Below, piece by piece: positions 22,710 through 34,442 of a DNA stretch of 64,000 bases. Every line of letters begins with the position of its first letter. Within the stretch, counting starts at the first letter, position 1. Below the pieces are notes generated by a model. That model was not told where the DNA came from. It saw nothing but the letters and a program-made list of their open reading frames with translations, and made no database searches. Position numbers and translations under genes: made by a program. Source of the stretch: UBA7396 sp047637875. Its GTDB lineage: Bacteria > Patescibacteriota > Gracilibacteria > BD1-5 > UBA6164. The DNA lies in contig JBLJBH010000025.1 of NCBI GenBank assembly GCA_047637875.1, forward strand, positions 19,053 to 83,052, read 5' to 3'.

Positions 22710-24086
22710 TTTACTCATATCCTTAGTTTTCCCTCTTCCTTTATATTCAATAATAATTGGAGTTCCTGAAAATCAGAAATTATCTCTGATTTTATTTTCC
22801 AAATATCTTTTATATGAAAAATGGAAATGTTCAGGATTATTTACTGTTAATACAAATTTTGGAGGATTTACATCAACTTGGCTTCCATAATAAATTTTTG
22901 GTTTATGTGCAACTCTATTTCAAGTTGGTGGATGTTTGATAACTGCTTGTTCGATAAATCAGTTGAAAATAGAAGTTTTAACTCTTTTATTTTTTCTTTC
23001 TTCATTGATTAAAATTGCTGTATCAAGAATTTCTTCAACTCTTTTTTTCTCAACAGCTGAAGTGAAAATAACAGATACCCAAGGTAAAAAGTCAAACTTT
23101 TCACTTAAATATCATAAATATCTTCACATGATTTTTTCTTTATCAATTCCCTGCTTATTCAAAACTGCATCCCATTTATTTATAACAATTATAAGTCATT
23201 TATTTTCCTCCAAAACTCTTGAAATAATTGAAAGATCTTGTTGGTGAATTCAATCTACTCAATCAACAATTACAGCAACTATATCAGCTCTTGTAATACT
23301 TCTTTCAGTTCTCATTACTGACCAATTTTCTATATTTCTTGTTCCGATTTTACTAAGTCTTCTGATTCAAGCAGTATCAATTAATACAAAATCTTTTTCA
23401 TTATATTTAAATTTTGTATCTATAGAGTCTCTAGTAGTTCAAGCCATATCCTTAACCATAACTCTATTTTTTCAAACAATAGAATTTATAAGTGATGATT
23501 TTCAAACATTTGGTCTTCAAACTAAAGCTAATTTTATGAAATTATCATCCAAATCTTCAACTAAATAATCAAATCATCTTGATTTTAAATTTTTTGCAAT
23601 AAATGTTCTAATTTCATTAAATCCAGAATTATGACTAACTGAAGTAGTAAAAAATGCTTCAAATGTATTTACAACTGGAAGAGAAAAAGCCTCAAGTTTT
23701 GAGTTTTCATTATCTGCTTTATTGGCAACCACAATAACTGGTGGCATATTTTTATCTCTTAAAACTTTTAATATTCTCTCATCTAGCTGCGTAAACTTAT
23801 CATATTCTAAAAGCCATATTAATATATCACTTTCTTTGATAGCTTCACGTGTTCTATCTATAATATCAACTGCAATTTCATCAGTTTTACTTCAAAAATC
23901 AAGTCCTCAACTATCAGCTAAAATATATGTAATATCATTTACATTATCCGTATATTCATATTCTGAAATATCTCTAGTGGTTCAAGCCTCATCTGCAACA
24001 ATGGCAATTTTATGTCAAGTAAACATATTAAAAAAACTTGATTTTCAAACATTTGGTCTTCCTATGATCGTAACTTTTGCTAACAC
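22707..24086 (-). CDS. der: Ribosome biogenesis GTPase Der (EngA)
   Basis: 459 residues with two tandem GTPase domains, each with a P-loop GRPNVGKSS (residues 9-17 and about 190-198, both with a TGA glycine), DSGG/DTAG G3 boxes and NKAD/NKWD G4 boxes. The C-terminal KH-like domain carries NPPKFVLTVNNPEHFHFSYKR-type sequence. Der assembles the 50S subunit. The start is GTG at 24086: no ATG occurs before the upstream in-frame TAA. Confidence 0.95.
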
Positions 24087-24231
24087 CTTTTTAAAAATTA
24101 ATTATTAAATTGAAAATTTATATATGGATTAAAATTTTGCTTTATTATATGTTTTTATTTCAAAAAGCAATTTTTTTGCATTTATAAATATTTTAGTTAT
24201 ATTCTATTATGTTTATTTATTAAAATTAAAT

Positions 24232-25347
24232 ATGTCAGAAAAAAAACCTATATTTAAAAACGAAGAAAATAAAAGTTTTATAGCAAAATTAATAATACTA
24301 TCACTTTTTATTTTTTCTATATTTTTAGTTTACAAAATTTCTAGTATTTTGATTATTTTTTGTTTTTCATTATTTTTAAATATCTTATTTGCACCATTTT
24401 TAAATAAATTTAATAAACGGAAAATTTGAGATTGAATCTGAATTGTATTAATTTATATTTTTATAATTTTATTTGTTTTAATAACTATTTTCTCAATATT
24501 ACCAATATTTGTAAAACAAATCTGAATACTAACAAATATAGCTTACGATTATGTAAATAATACTGTTATAGCATATAATTTAAGATGAATTGATGGACTT
24601 TGACTTCCTGAATTTATTAAATGATTTTTAGTAAATATTGATTTAAGCTGAGTTTTAAATTCTTTGCAAGATAATATATGACAAATTTCTTCTTTTGTTA
24701 GCGATAATTTAAAAACTTTTTTAACAAGCTGAGCTTGAATAATTTTTTCAATAACAAATATTTTGATGAATTTTATTTTAGTTTTTATATTTACTTTTTT
24801 TATAGCATTAGAAAGAAAAGAAATAAGAATATTTTTTTATAAAATAATTCCAGAAGATTATTCAAGATATTTACTTTCAAAAGAATCAAAAATTGTAAAA
24901 ACTCTATATAATTGGCTTAAAAGTCAATTAATATTATGATTAAGTATATTTTTTATTACTTTATTTGGACTCTTTTTTATAAGAATATTTTGAGTAAAAA
25001 TTGATGAAATTTGGACATTAGCACTTATTGCTTGAATGATGGAATTTGTTCCTTATGTTTGACCTTTTCTAGCACTACTTCCAGCTTTAGCTATAGCGCT
25101 TTGAATATCATTTAAAACAACAATAATAATCATAATTTTATATATTGCTATTCAACAATTAGAAAACAATGTTTTAGTTCCATATGTAATGGGAAAAACT
25201 ATGTCTTTATCACCTTTTGCTGTTTTAATAGCAATGGTTATTTGAGCAAGTTTATTTTGAATAATTTGAATTATTATATCAGTCCCAATTGTTGCTGTTA
25301 TACAAATTTTTCTAGATGATTTTTTAAAAGATAGAAAATTAAAATAA
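24232..25347 (+). CDS. AI-2E family transporter (PerM/YhhT-like)
   Basis: 371 residues with about eight membrane helices arranged as in AI-2E (formerly UPF0118) proteins: a hydrophobic pair near the N-terminus, a long periplasmic-type loop, and the conserved block VPYVGPFLALLPALAIAL plus NNVLVPYVMGKTMSLSP near residues 275-325. Members export autoinducer-2 or act as Na+/H+ antiporters; which applies here cannot be told. The upstream sequence TTGCTTTATTATAT (about 24137-24150) may hold a promoter -10 region. Confidence 0.88.
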
Positions 25348-25371
25348 AAGGTTGAAAAATTTCAACCTTTT
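25346..25371 (+). terminator. Terminator between AI-2E and dioxygenase genes
   Basis: AAAAGGTTGAAA and TTTCAACCTTTT, two-base loop, used by convergent genes on both strands. Confidence 0.85.
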
Positions 25372-25374
25372 ATT

Positions 25375-26151
25375 TTATCAGATTTGAAATGATGTCATAC
25401 TAAGACTTCCATTTACTATTTTATCATTAAAAAATGTTAATTTTTCACTCTCGTCTTTTAAAGCATAGATATAAATAAGTGGTAAAAAATGCTCTTTAGT
25501 TGGAATTGCTTGGTCAAAATTTGGTCATAATTTTCTAAAATTTAAAAGCTTATCAGTATCTCAAGAAATAAGCATATTTTTTACACTTTCATTTACCTCA
25601 AAAACCCAATCATAAACTTCATTTTCATTATCCCAATCCATTTTATATAGGTTATGTACTATATTTCCACTTCACATAATCATATATCATTTTTCTCTTA
25701 AATAAGATAATTTTTTAGCAAACTCAAAATGTTCTTTTGAAGATTTGCTTATATCAATAGAAATTTGTAAAACTGGAATATCTCAAATATCAGGAAAAAC
25801 ATGCTTTAAAATAGTCCAAGTTCCATGATCTATTCACCATGAATAATCAGGAATTATTTCAAAATCTTTTATTTCATTTATGATTTCCTGAGCTATTTTC
25901 TCACTTCAAACCATATCATATTTTACTTCATAAAGTTCAGAGGGAAATCAGCCAAAATCATAAATAATTTTTGGATTATCCATAGCTGTTATATAAGTTC
26001 CGTGAGTTTCAAAATGAGCTGAAATAGAAATAATTGCTTTTGGTTTTTCTAGGGTTTTCCCTATTTCACTCCAATTACGAGAAAATTCGTTATCTAAAAT
26101 CGCGTTCATAGGATTTCCATGTCAAAAAAAGAATGCTGGATATTTTTTCAT
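25375..26151 (-). CDS. DODA-type extradiol dioxygenase family protein
   Basis: 258 residues. It starts MKKYPAFFFGHGNPMNAI, with the HG motif of the LigB/DODA fold; SISAHFETHGTYIT and GIDHGTWTILKHVFP provide further His ligands for the non-haem metal. Homologues (YgiD, DOPA 4,5-dioxygenase) open catechol rings, but many bacterial members have unknown substrates. It ends TGA-TAA, so the last residue is glycine. No aromatic-degradation genes lie nearby, so the physiological role is open. Confidence 0.88.
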
Positions 26152-26259
26152 ACTTTTAAAATTAATTTATTTTTACTATATTTTGTATAGTATTTTATTT
26201 TTAATGGAAGTCAAACAAAAAAATATTTGACTTTAAAAATTTTTCAATAATATATTAAC

Positions 26260-26271
26260 ATATTATAATAT
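26260..26271 (+). promoter_or_regulatory. Palindrome overlapping a TATAAT box
   Basis: ATATTATAATAT is a perfect 12-base palindrome containing TATAAT (26264-26269), 16 bases upstream of the arsR-type start. It could be both the -10 box and an operator for autoregulation; AT-rich background makes this tentative. Confidence 0.35.
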
Positions 26272-26286
26272 AATAATATTTAAATT

Positions 26287-26574
26287 ATGAATACATTTTT
26301 AAATAATGCTGAAAAAATAGCGGAAATTATGAAAAATTTTTCCAACAAAGATAAAATTGCTATCTTGTGTTTTTTATGAGATGAACAAAAAAATGTGAGC
26401 GAAATTATGAAATGTTCTACTCTTTCTCAATCACAAATTTCCCAATATTTAGGAAAAATGAAACTTGAATGAATTTTAGAAAGTGAGAAATCTGGAAAAG
26501 AAGTTTATTATAAAATAGCTGACTTAAAAATCCTTGAAGTTATAAAAGCTCTGAAATTAATTTTTAATAAATAA
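26287..26574 (+). CDS. ArsR family winged-helix regulator
   Basis: 95 residues. The DNA-binding core is KDKIAILCFLGDEQKNVSEI, then recognition helix STLSQSQISQYLGKMKLEGI, then the wing SGKEVYYKIAD. No CxC metal-binding pair is present, so it may sense something other than arsenic-type metals. It lies two bases ahead of the membrane-fusion protein gene, suggesting it controls the efflux operon. Confidence 0.9.
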
Positions 26575-26576
26575 TT

Positions 26577-28451
26577 ATGAAAAAACTACTTATTTTAACA
26601 ATTCTCTCTTCCCTACTTTTAACTTCTTGTAGCGAAGAAAAAAAAGAAATTACAAAAAAATATTATAAAACTCAAACTGTTCAAACTGGAAGTGTTTTAG
26701 TTTCTGATAATTTTGTTTGATATACTGACAGTTTTCATACTATTTCTCTTGCTCCAAAAGTTGGTGGGAAAATCATTTCTATAAACAAAAATGTTTGAGA
26801 TAAAGTAAAAATTTGAGAAATAGTTGCAACTCTTGATTCAACTGAAGCAAAAACTTGATATAGTTCTAGTATTGATATCATTTCAAGTTTAGAAAGTCTA
26901 AAAAAATCAACAAGCGAAATGTTTGAAAGCCAAATTCAGGTAATGCAAGAAAAAATTTCTCAAGCAAATACTGCAATAGAAATGGCTGATATAAGTATTG
27001 ATTGAGCAAATTCTTGAACAAAAGATACTCAAACTACTATTGAAAGTGGTTTAAAAACTATTGATACTCAAATTGAAAATCTAGAAACTCAAATTGAAAA
27101 TACAACAAATACTCTAAATAACAAAGAAAATGATATTTATAATAATTCAAAAAATGCTATTTCAAACGCAAATATTTTTGCTAGTAATTTAGTTGATTTT
27201 CTTGATAATTTATTTTGAGTAACTGATTGAAATAAATACAAAAATGACGTTTTTGAAATATATCTTTGAGCAAAAAATAGTTCGCTAACTAATCAAATGG
27301 ATGATGATATTTTGTCACTTATAAATAAATTAAAACAAGCAAAATCTCTCCCGACTGATTCAAAAGATGATTTAAAATGAACGCTAGAGTTTTATAACTG
27401 ATTATTTTGAAATGATATAAGAAATATTTTAAAAAATTCTTACATTATTTTAGAAAATTCTGTTGAAAGTGAATCATTTTCTATAAGCACTATTTCAAGT
27501 TATAAATCTCAAATCACATCTTTTCAAAACCAAAATGAACAAATTATTTTAAGTGTTTCTGGAAATTATTTTCTTTGAATAAAATGAAGTTTAGACAGCA
27601 TAAATTCTTTTCAAAAAGAGAAAAAAACAACTCTTGATATGCTAGAAAAAGAGTTGCAAACTCTAAAACAATCAAAAGTTCAAGCATCATCAGCAGGAAG
27701 CTGACAAATGACTGATATGAACACAAAAACTCAAATTGCTAAAAAACAAAAAGAAATTGCAATTAAGTCTTTAAATGAAGCTTTAGCTTGACTTGAAGCT
27801 CTTAAAAAACAAAAACAAGCTTCACTATCAGAAATTGACGCGCAAATTGCTCAAGTAAAATCTGGGAAAAATGAGTCTGGAGTTATGATAGAAAATGGAA
27901 AAGTTATTTCTCTGACTGACTGAATTATTACAAAAAAATTACAAGAAGTTTGAAATATAATAAACGCTTGAATGCCGATACTTATGGTATCAAACGATGA
28001 AAATATAAAAATAGAAGTTTGAGTTCCTGATGAAATTCTAGAAAAATTGACTATCTGACAAGAAGTAAAAGTTGAAGTTTCTTGAGTTTCTAAAATCATT
28101 TCTGGAACTATTAGCAATATTTTCCCAAGCAAAGATACTATTACGAAAAAAACTACTATAGAAATAAAAATAAATAATCCTGAAGTAAAAATATGAAGTT
28201 ATTCAAAAATATATTTTGATATTCCAAAAGATGAAAATGAAAATAACATAATTATTCCAAATTCTGCAATTATTTCAAAATATATGATTCCTCAAGTTTT
28301 TGTTTTAGAAAATTGAGTTTCAAAATTAAGAAATATAGAAATACAAAAACAAAACGATAATTTTTCTCAAGTAACATGATTAAAAGTTTGAGAAATAATT
28401 ATAACTGATGGAAAAGAAAATATTTTTGATGGGGAAATTTTTACAAAATAA
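26577..28451 (+). CDS. HlyD-type membrane fusion lipoprotein
   Basis: 624 residues. A lipoprotein signal peptide ends at the lipobox LLTSC (Cys18). Next are the first half of a biotinyl-lipoyl-like domain (PKVGGKIISINKNVGDKVKI, about residues 62-81), a very long coiled-coil hairpin of about 330 residues, the second lipoyl half and beta-barrel (about 440-600). Adaptors of this type dock RND permeases. It forms an operon with the ArsR-type gene and, 260 bases on, the RND permease. The long hairpin is unusual for a cell with no evident outer membrane. Confidence 0.85.
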
Positions 28452-28476
28452 AAGACCTCCCATAAGAAGGTCTTTA
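28450..28476. terminator. Hairpin shared by adaptor gene and small gene
   Basis: AAAGACCT and AGGTCTTT arms with nine bases between, T-rich on each side; it lies 17 bases beyond the small minus-strand gene. Confidence 0.6.
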
Positions 28477-28492
28477 TTCAGCTTTCGCCGAC

Positions 28493-28603
28493 TTAGAGAC
28501 GAATCAAACTCTGTTTCTTTTTGGGCTGCTTATGCGGAGGTAAATTCCCCCGAGCAGCTTTGAGTTGATCACGTTTCTGTTTACCGCTTTTGGACTTTGC
28601 CAT
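28493..28603 (-). CDS. Very small basic protein, GC-richer
   Basis: 36 residues, MAKSKSGKQKRDQLKAARG followed by NLPPHKQPKKKQSLIRL: ten Lys, positively charged, no hydrophobic core. Its base composition is near 50% GC, unlike neighbours near 25%, and it uses CGG, CCG, CTC and CGT codons. A real Shine-Dalgarno-like AGGGGG lies upstream of ATG, rare in this window. It sits between two pump genes on the other strand. It might be a nucleic-acid-binding or ribosome-associated peptide; no homologue recognised. Confidence 0.6.
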   Translation of the reverse strand: MAKSKSGKQKRDQLKAARGNLPPHKQPKKKQSLIRL

Positions 28604-28710
28604 GTTAAAAACCCCCTAAGTAGTTTAAAAAGGCTTTTCTTCAAAAAAGCAAAATAATTTATAATTTTTTTCTTATTTTTGTCAAATTTATTTATTACTA
28701 ATTTTATAAT

Positions 28711-31700
28711 ATGTTCTCAAAATTCGCTGAATTTTTTATAAAAAACTGAAAACTTACTATAGTTCTCATTATTATTACTCTGATTTCTTGAGTATGAAGC
28801 TATATTATTCTTCCAAAACAATACAATCCTACCATAATTGTTCCAGCTTTTAATGTGCTTGTGAAAGCTCCAAGTATGACTTCTGATGAAACAAAAAGAC
28901 TCATCACAAATGAACTGGAAAATAAAATTATGGAAATCGAGTGAATCGATGAAGTTTTTTGAGTTTCTGGAGATAATTATTCTGCAGTTATGGTAAAATT
29001 TAAAGTTTGAGAAGATGCTGAGGCTGCAAAAATCAGACTCAATCAAAAACTCACTCAAAATATGGATTTAAAACCACTTTGAGTAGAAACTCCTATCATA
29101 AAAGCTATAAATCCAGATGAATTACCACAGATTACTTACGTGATTAGTTATAATTGAAAAAATGAATTAAGTATTCAAGAACAAGAAATTTACCTTCGTC
29201 AAATAGCAAATATTATAAAAAATAAACTAAAAACTATAAAAAATGTTACAACTCTTGATATAGTTGGATGAATAAATAAAAATATTGTAATTTCTCTTGA
29301 TTTAGAAAAAATAGAGGCTCTGAATACTGATATAATGCAAGTTTATAATGCTTTAGAAAATAATAATCTAAATCTTCCAAATGGAAATTTCCATCTTGAA
29401 AACTGAGAAAGAGTATTTTTAGAAACTTCTGGAAAATTAAATACCATTGAAGAACTAAAAAAACTTGTGGTATCAAATATAAACGGAAAAATTATTTATT
29501 TATGAGATGTTGCAGAATTTTCTTACTGAGAAAAAAGATTATCAAGTTATACTGTTTATAGTGAAAAATCTCAAAAAGAAAATGAAAATATAAATCTACA
29601 AAATCCAAGTGTACTTTTATGAGTTTGAAAACAAGTTTGAACAAATTGAGTTTTTGTAACAAATGAAGTAAAAGAAAAAATGCAGGAAATTCAAAAAGAA
29701 CTTCCAAATGATATAAAAATTTCAATTATTCAAGACGAATGACATGAAGCACAACTTGCGACTGGTGACTTGATAAAAGATCTCATTGAGTCAATTATTA
29801 TAGTTGTTGTGATTTTAGTATTATTTTTATGATGGAAAAATGCTCTTAATACTGCAACTTCTATTCCAATTATTTTATCACTTGTATTTTTGTATTCACT
29901 AATTGTTTGATATAACATAAATAGAATTTCCCTATTTGCTTTAATCCTCGTTATATGAATGTTAGTTGATGATTCAATAGTAGTTGTGGAAAATATTCAC
30001 AGACACTTAGAAGAAAGATTTGAGATGGGAAAAACTAAATTACAAGCCATTTTAGAAGCAGTTCAGGAAGTTGGAGCTTGAGTAATTTTATCAACTGTTA
30101 CAAAAGTTTTATCTTTTGCATGAATGTTTGCTGTAACTGGAATGATGTGAGAATATATGTGACCAATTCCAAAATTTGCAATTGCAGCACTTTTATTTTC
30201 AATAATTGTGGCATTTTCAATAAATCCTTGGGTTTCGTTTATGACTACAAAGGATATTTGAAGTAATCCAGAAACTCATAAAAAGAAAAAAGAATCAAAA
30301 TGGGATGTTAGAAAAATATATTTACGCATAATGAAAACTTTTATTCGTGATGATAAAAAAGCTCTGAAAAATAGAAAAATATTTAAAGCAACTTTTTGGA
30401 TTTCTCTTGTTTTAGTTATGATTTTACCAATTTGACTTGGAATATTTAAAGCCAGAATGCTCCCAAAATCTGACAAAGATCAAGTATATCTTTGGATTGA
30501 TGCACCAAGATGAACTTCAGTAGATAAGATGCTGGAAATAGAAAAAAGTGTGGAAGAATTCTTTTTAAAAAATCCTCAAAATGATAAAAATCTAAATATT
30601 GCTCAATCAGTAACATCAACTATTTGAACTCCATTTATGTGAGATTTTGCAAATTTATTTAGATGATGACTTAATAGAAGCGAAGAATACCAAATAAGTT
30701 CAAGAATTAATCTTATTTCAAAGGAAGAAAATCCTGACAGAATAAAATCAGAAATTTATACTTTCACTATTCGTCCACTTTTAAGAGATTATTTACTAAA
30801 AAAATATCCAGATCTCACTATGAGATTGCTTGAAGATCCACCAGGTCCTCCAGTAAGAGCGACATTTATGATGAAAATAAAATGATGAGATGAAAAAACA
30901 TCACTTGATGATTTTACTCAAAAAGTATTTAGTGAAGTCCAAAAACTAGAAATTTCAGACAAACTTGCTGATTTATGAAATTCTCTTTCTACAACTTATA
31001 GAAAAATAAATATTGAGCTTGATCATGAATCTATTGCGAGATCTTGACTTGATATCAAACAAGTTGCTTATACTCTTGCAGTTGCTAAAAATTCAACTGA
31101 TATAAATATTATAAAAAGTTCTGATGCTCTTGAACCAACAAATATAGTTTTATGAGTGAAAAATGACCAATCTGAAAGTACAAATTTACTTGAAAGTATA
31201 AAATTTACCAATCCTGAATGAGTAAAAATTCCTCTTTCTAGTATTGCAAAAATTACTTATGATTTTGTAAGTCCTGAAATAAATACTGATTGAAGAGAAA
31301 AAACAAATTTTATTTACGCTGAAATGTGAGATAATTCTGTTGTTTATCCTATTGTAAAACTTATGTGAATACTAAAAAGTGATGAATTTTTAGGTGGGAA
31401 ATACGAAGTAATTGAATCATGATTTTATGGTACAACTTATAGATGACTTACAGACTGAAAAATTTATAAAATAGAGTGGGATTGAGAGTGGAAGCTAACA
31501 ATGGATACTTTTAGAGATTTATGAACTGCGATGATTATAGCACTTTTAGCAATTTATTTTTTAATTGTTGGACAATTTAGAAGTTTTGCAGTTGCTTGAA
31601 TCATCATGCTTCCCTTTTTACTTGGATTTTTTGGAATATTTCCTGGATTTTCAATTTTATATTTACTAAAAAACGAATATTTTAATGCCACAGGAATGAT

Positions 31701-32034
31701 TTGAGTTATAAGTTTAGCTTGAATAGTTGTTTGAAATGCAATACTTTTAATTGATTACATAGATATTCAAAAGAAAAAATGATGGACTATTGAGGAATCA
31801 ATTCTTTCAGCTGGTTACATCAGATTTATGCCAATAATGCTTACTTCAATTTCTGCAATATTTTGAGCAATAAAAATCACATCAGACCCAGTTTGGTCAT
31901 GACTTGCTCGGTCAATTGTATGTTGATTATCAGCATCAGCAATTTTGACTTTAATTGCTATTCCAATATTTTATTATGATAGTCAAAAAAAGATTTGGGA
32001 TGAATGTATGGAAAAAGGAAAAATGGAGTATTAA
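28711..32034 (+). CDS. RND family efflux permease
   Basis: 1107 residues, the length of AcrB-type permeases. N-terminal helix, porter region, then helices 2-6 with the GMLVDDSIVVVENIHRHLEE block (the charged residues of proton relay and motif A), a second loop, then helices 8-12 with VSLAGIVVGNAILLIDYID near residue 1010. These pumps use proton flux to expel drugs or lipids. The adaptor lies just upstream. It has more than 20 TGA-coded glycines. In a cell lacking an outer membrane it may act on lipids or membrane surface substrates; this is inference. Confidence 0.93.
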
Positions 32035-32064
32035 AAAAACTGAGTGATTATCACTCAGTTTTTT
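32034..32064. terminator. Bidirectional terminator
   Basis: AAAAAACTGAGTGA and TCACTCAGTTTTTT with loop TTA; the loop supplies the stop codon of the minus-strand glycosyltransferase-like gene. Confidence 0.9.
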
Positions 32065-33193
32065 CGTTCCAGAAAGCAAATTTTATTAAAACTATAAAAG
32101 TAATTATAAAATGAAATACAAAATATCTTTCTTGAATATTTGGAAAAATAGCAAATTTGAAAAGCAAAGTAAAAGTTGAAACTATCAAAAGTCAGAAAAA
32201 AATATTTGATAATTTAATTTTATTTTTTTGTCAAAGCCCAAAAGCTACAAAAGATAAAACTATCATAAATGGAAAATATGTGATTGGTTTATTATCCCTT
32301 AATTGTAAAAGTAGTGCAATTTTATCTTTTAAATGAACAAAATATTCCATAATAGTTATATCAAAACTAAATTTACTTGGATAAGAAATAGGTTCAATAA
32401 AAGAATTATAATACAAAGTCCAATACCCAAAATTAGAAAAATACGTATTTATTCATTTATAAAAAGCAAGTGCTAAAAATCATCAAATAAAAAATGTTTT
32501 ATAATTTATTTTATAATCAGTTTCAGCAAAAAACTTTAAATAAAACATCAAAACTCCAATAAAAATGATACTATCAGTTCTTACTCAAAGTGATAAAATC
32601 AAAACTAAAAGTCATAAAATAATATTTTTTCTAATAACTAAAAAAGTTCAAGCTAAAAGTAAAAATGCTCAAAACATATCAGGTGTTGTACTTCTTGCTG
32701 CAATTAATATTGGTGACGAAAAAGTCATCAAATATAACGCAAAAAATAATACTGGATATTTTTCTATTTCTTTTCTAAAAAGTGTAAATAAAATAATACT
32801 AAATGCTAAATATGACAAAATAGAAACTGCTATAATAGCATCAATTATTCAAAGTCATAATTTTGTAAAAAAGTATGTTGTCCAAATATAAATAAATTTG
32901 ATATTATAAAAAGGCATTATATCAAAAAAAGCCTCAGTTTCTTTATAAACATCTTTTCTATATTGATTTGCTTCTAGAATAATTTTATACCTTCCTTCAT
33001 CTAAATAATTTTTTAACTCATCATAAGTTTCTTTATGAACTTGCTCTTTATTAGTATTTTCAATATATTTTACATTTCAAATATAAGAAACAATATCCCA
33101 GTCAAACCAAGGATTTCTGAAAATAAAAACCGAATTAATAACTAGTAAAATAAAAAAACAAACAAAAATTTTAGTTAATTTAGAAATTTTCAT
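32048..33193 (-). CDS. Polytopic membrane protein, GT-C glycosyltransferase-like
   Basis: 381 residues with about nine to ten membrane helices. An early extracytoplasmic loop has acidic WFDWDIVSYIGNVKYIE, recalling the Asp-containing first loop of GT-C enzymes that use lipid-linked sugars. A second long loop precedes the C-terminal helices. It follows, on the same strand, the GtrA-GT2 protein, so a joint role in surface glycosylation is likely. The C-terminus is Gly from TGA, then TAA inside the terminator loop. Confidence 0.6.
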
Positions 33194-33216
33194 CTAAAAT
33201 AAAATTAAAAAATAAA

Positions 33217-34362
33217 TTACTTATATCAATCAAACCAATAATTAAATTTTATATACAAAAGTTCATATAAAGTTTTCAAACTATCTTTTACTGGGTGAAG
33301 TCTTGATCATTCATCATTAAACCAAGAAACTGCAACTTCCTTTATTGAATATCATTTAATTTTTGATATGAAAAGTATTTCCATATCAAATCAAAATCTA
33401 TTTATTTTTTGAAAAGGAAAAATATTATTTGCAGCATTGTGTTTAAATAATTTAAATCAACATTGTGTATCTTTTATTCATTTTAATAACAAAATTTGAA
33501 TTAATTTATTTCAAAGTCTTCAAACAACTCTTCTATAAAATGGTTGTTTTTTTAAAATTTCTGATTCACTCAAATGTCTTGATCAAATAACAATATCGTA
33601 TTTATCAATGTGTTTTTCTAATTTTAAAAAGTTTTCAATTGGTGTAGAATTATCTGCATCAATAAATAAAATATATTCTCAAGAAGCATGAAAAACTCCA
33701 TTTTTTATAGAAAATCATTTTCACATATTTTTTGGATTTTCTACTATTTTTATTTTATTATCAAAACTACTAACTGCTTTTACAGTATTATCTTTACTTC
33801 AGTCATTTACAACTATAATTTCGTATTTATCTCATTTATTATCAAAAAAATCAATAGCTTTTTCCAATGTTTTTATAATTCTTTTTTCTTCATTATAAGC
33901 AGGAACTATTATAGAATACTTTAAATCATATTTTTCTTTTAGTTCTTTTATAATAACTTCTTTTTTATTTCAATTAAAAGTCCACAATTTATTTCAGAAA
34001 TAATTCCAAACTAAAACTATCAAAGATGTAAAAGCCTTTGATAGTAAATAATAAATTTCTAAAATATCTACAAATAAATACATTAAAAATAATGTAAGAG
34101 ATAATCAAATTAGAGAAATTATAAAAAATTTTAAAAATTGTCTTTTGTATTTAATACTTTTATCTTCAAAAGTCCATATTTTATTCCAAATAAATCAATT
34201 TATAACAGCCAATAAAAAAGCCAAAAAAACTCAAAAATATAAATTAAGTAAAAAAATATCTACTAAAATATATAAAGAAAAAATATCTACAAAAGTAGAT
34301 AAAACTCAAACGACTGCGTATTTTAAAAATACTTGATTTTTTTTGATTATATTTGATATCAT
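33217..34362 (-). CDS. GtrA-like membrane domain fused to GT2 glycosyltransferase
   Basis: 381 residues. Residues 1-130 have four membrane helices like GtrA (FLKYAVVGVLSTFVDI). Residues about 148-370 are a GT-A family 2 domain: IIVPAYNEEKRI, the nucleotide-binding VVNDGSKD and the DXD-like FIDADN. This resembles dolichyl-phosphate glucosyl/mannosyl transferases, which load sugars on polyprenyl phosphate; the N-terminal domain probably flips or anchors the product. The order GtrA-first is less common than the reverse. It has one operon neighbour downstream, the GT-C-like gene. Confidence 0.85.
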
Positions 34363-34442
34363 TTTTTAAAAAAATATATTAAATTTTTGCGAGAAATATA
34401 TTTTTATTTACAAAAAAGTCAAAAAAAAATTTATTTATATTT

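Noticed and set aside
23722..24108. Plus-strand ORFs over der
   Set aside because: Shadow of the Der GTPase; the minus strand has all GTPase motifs.
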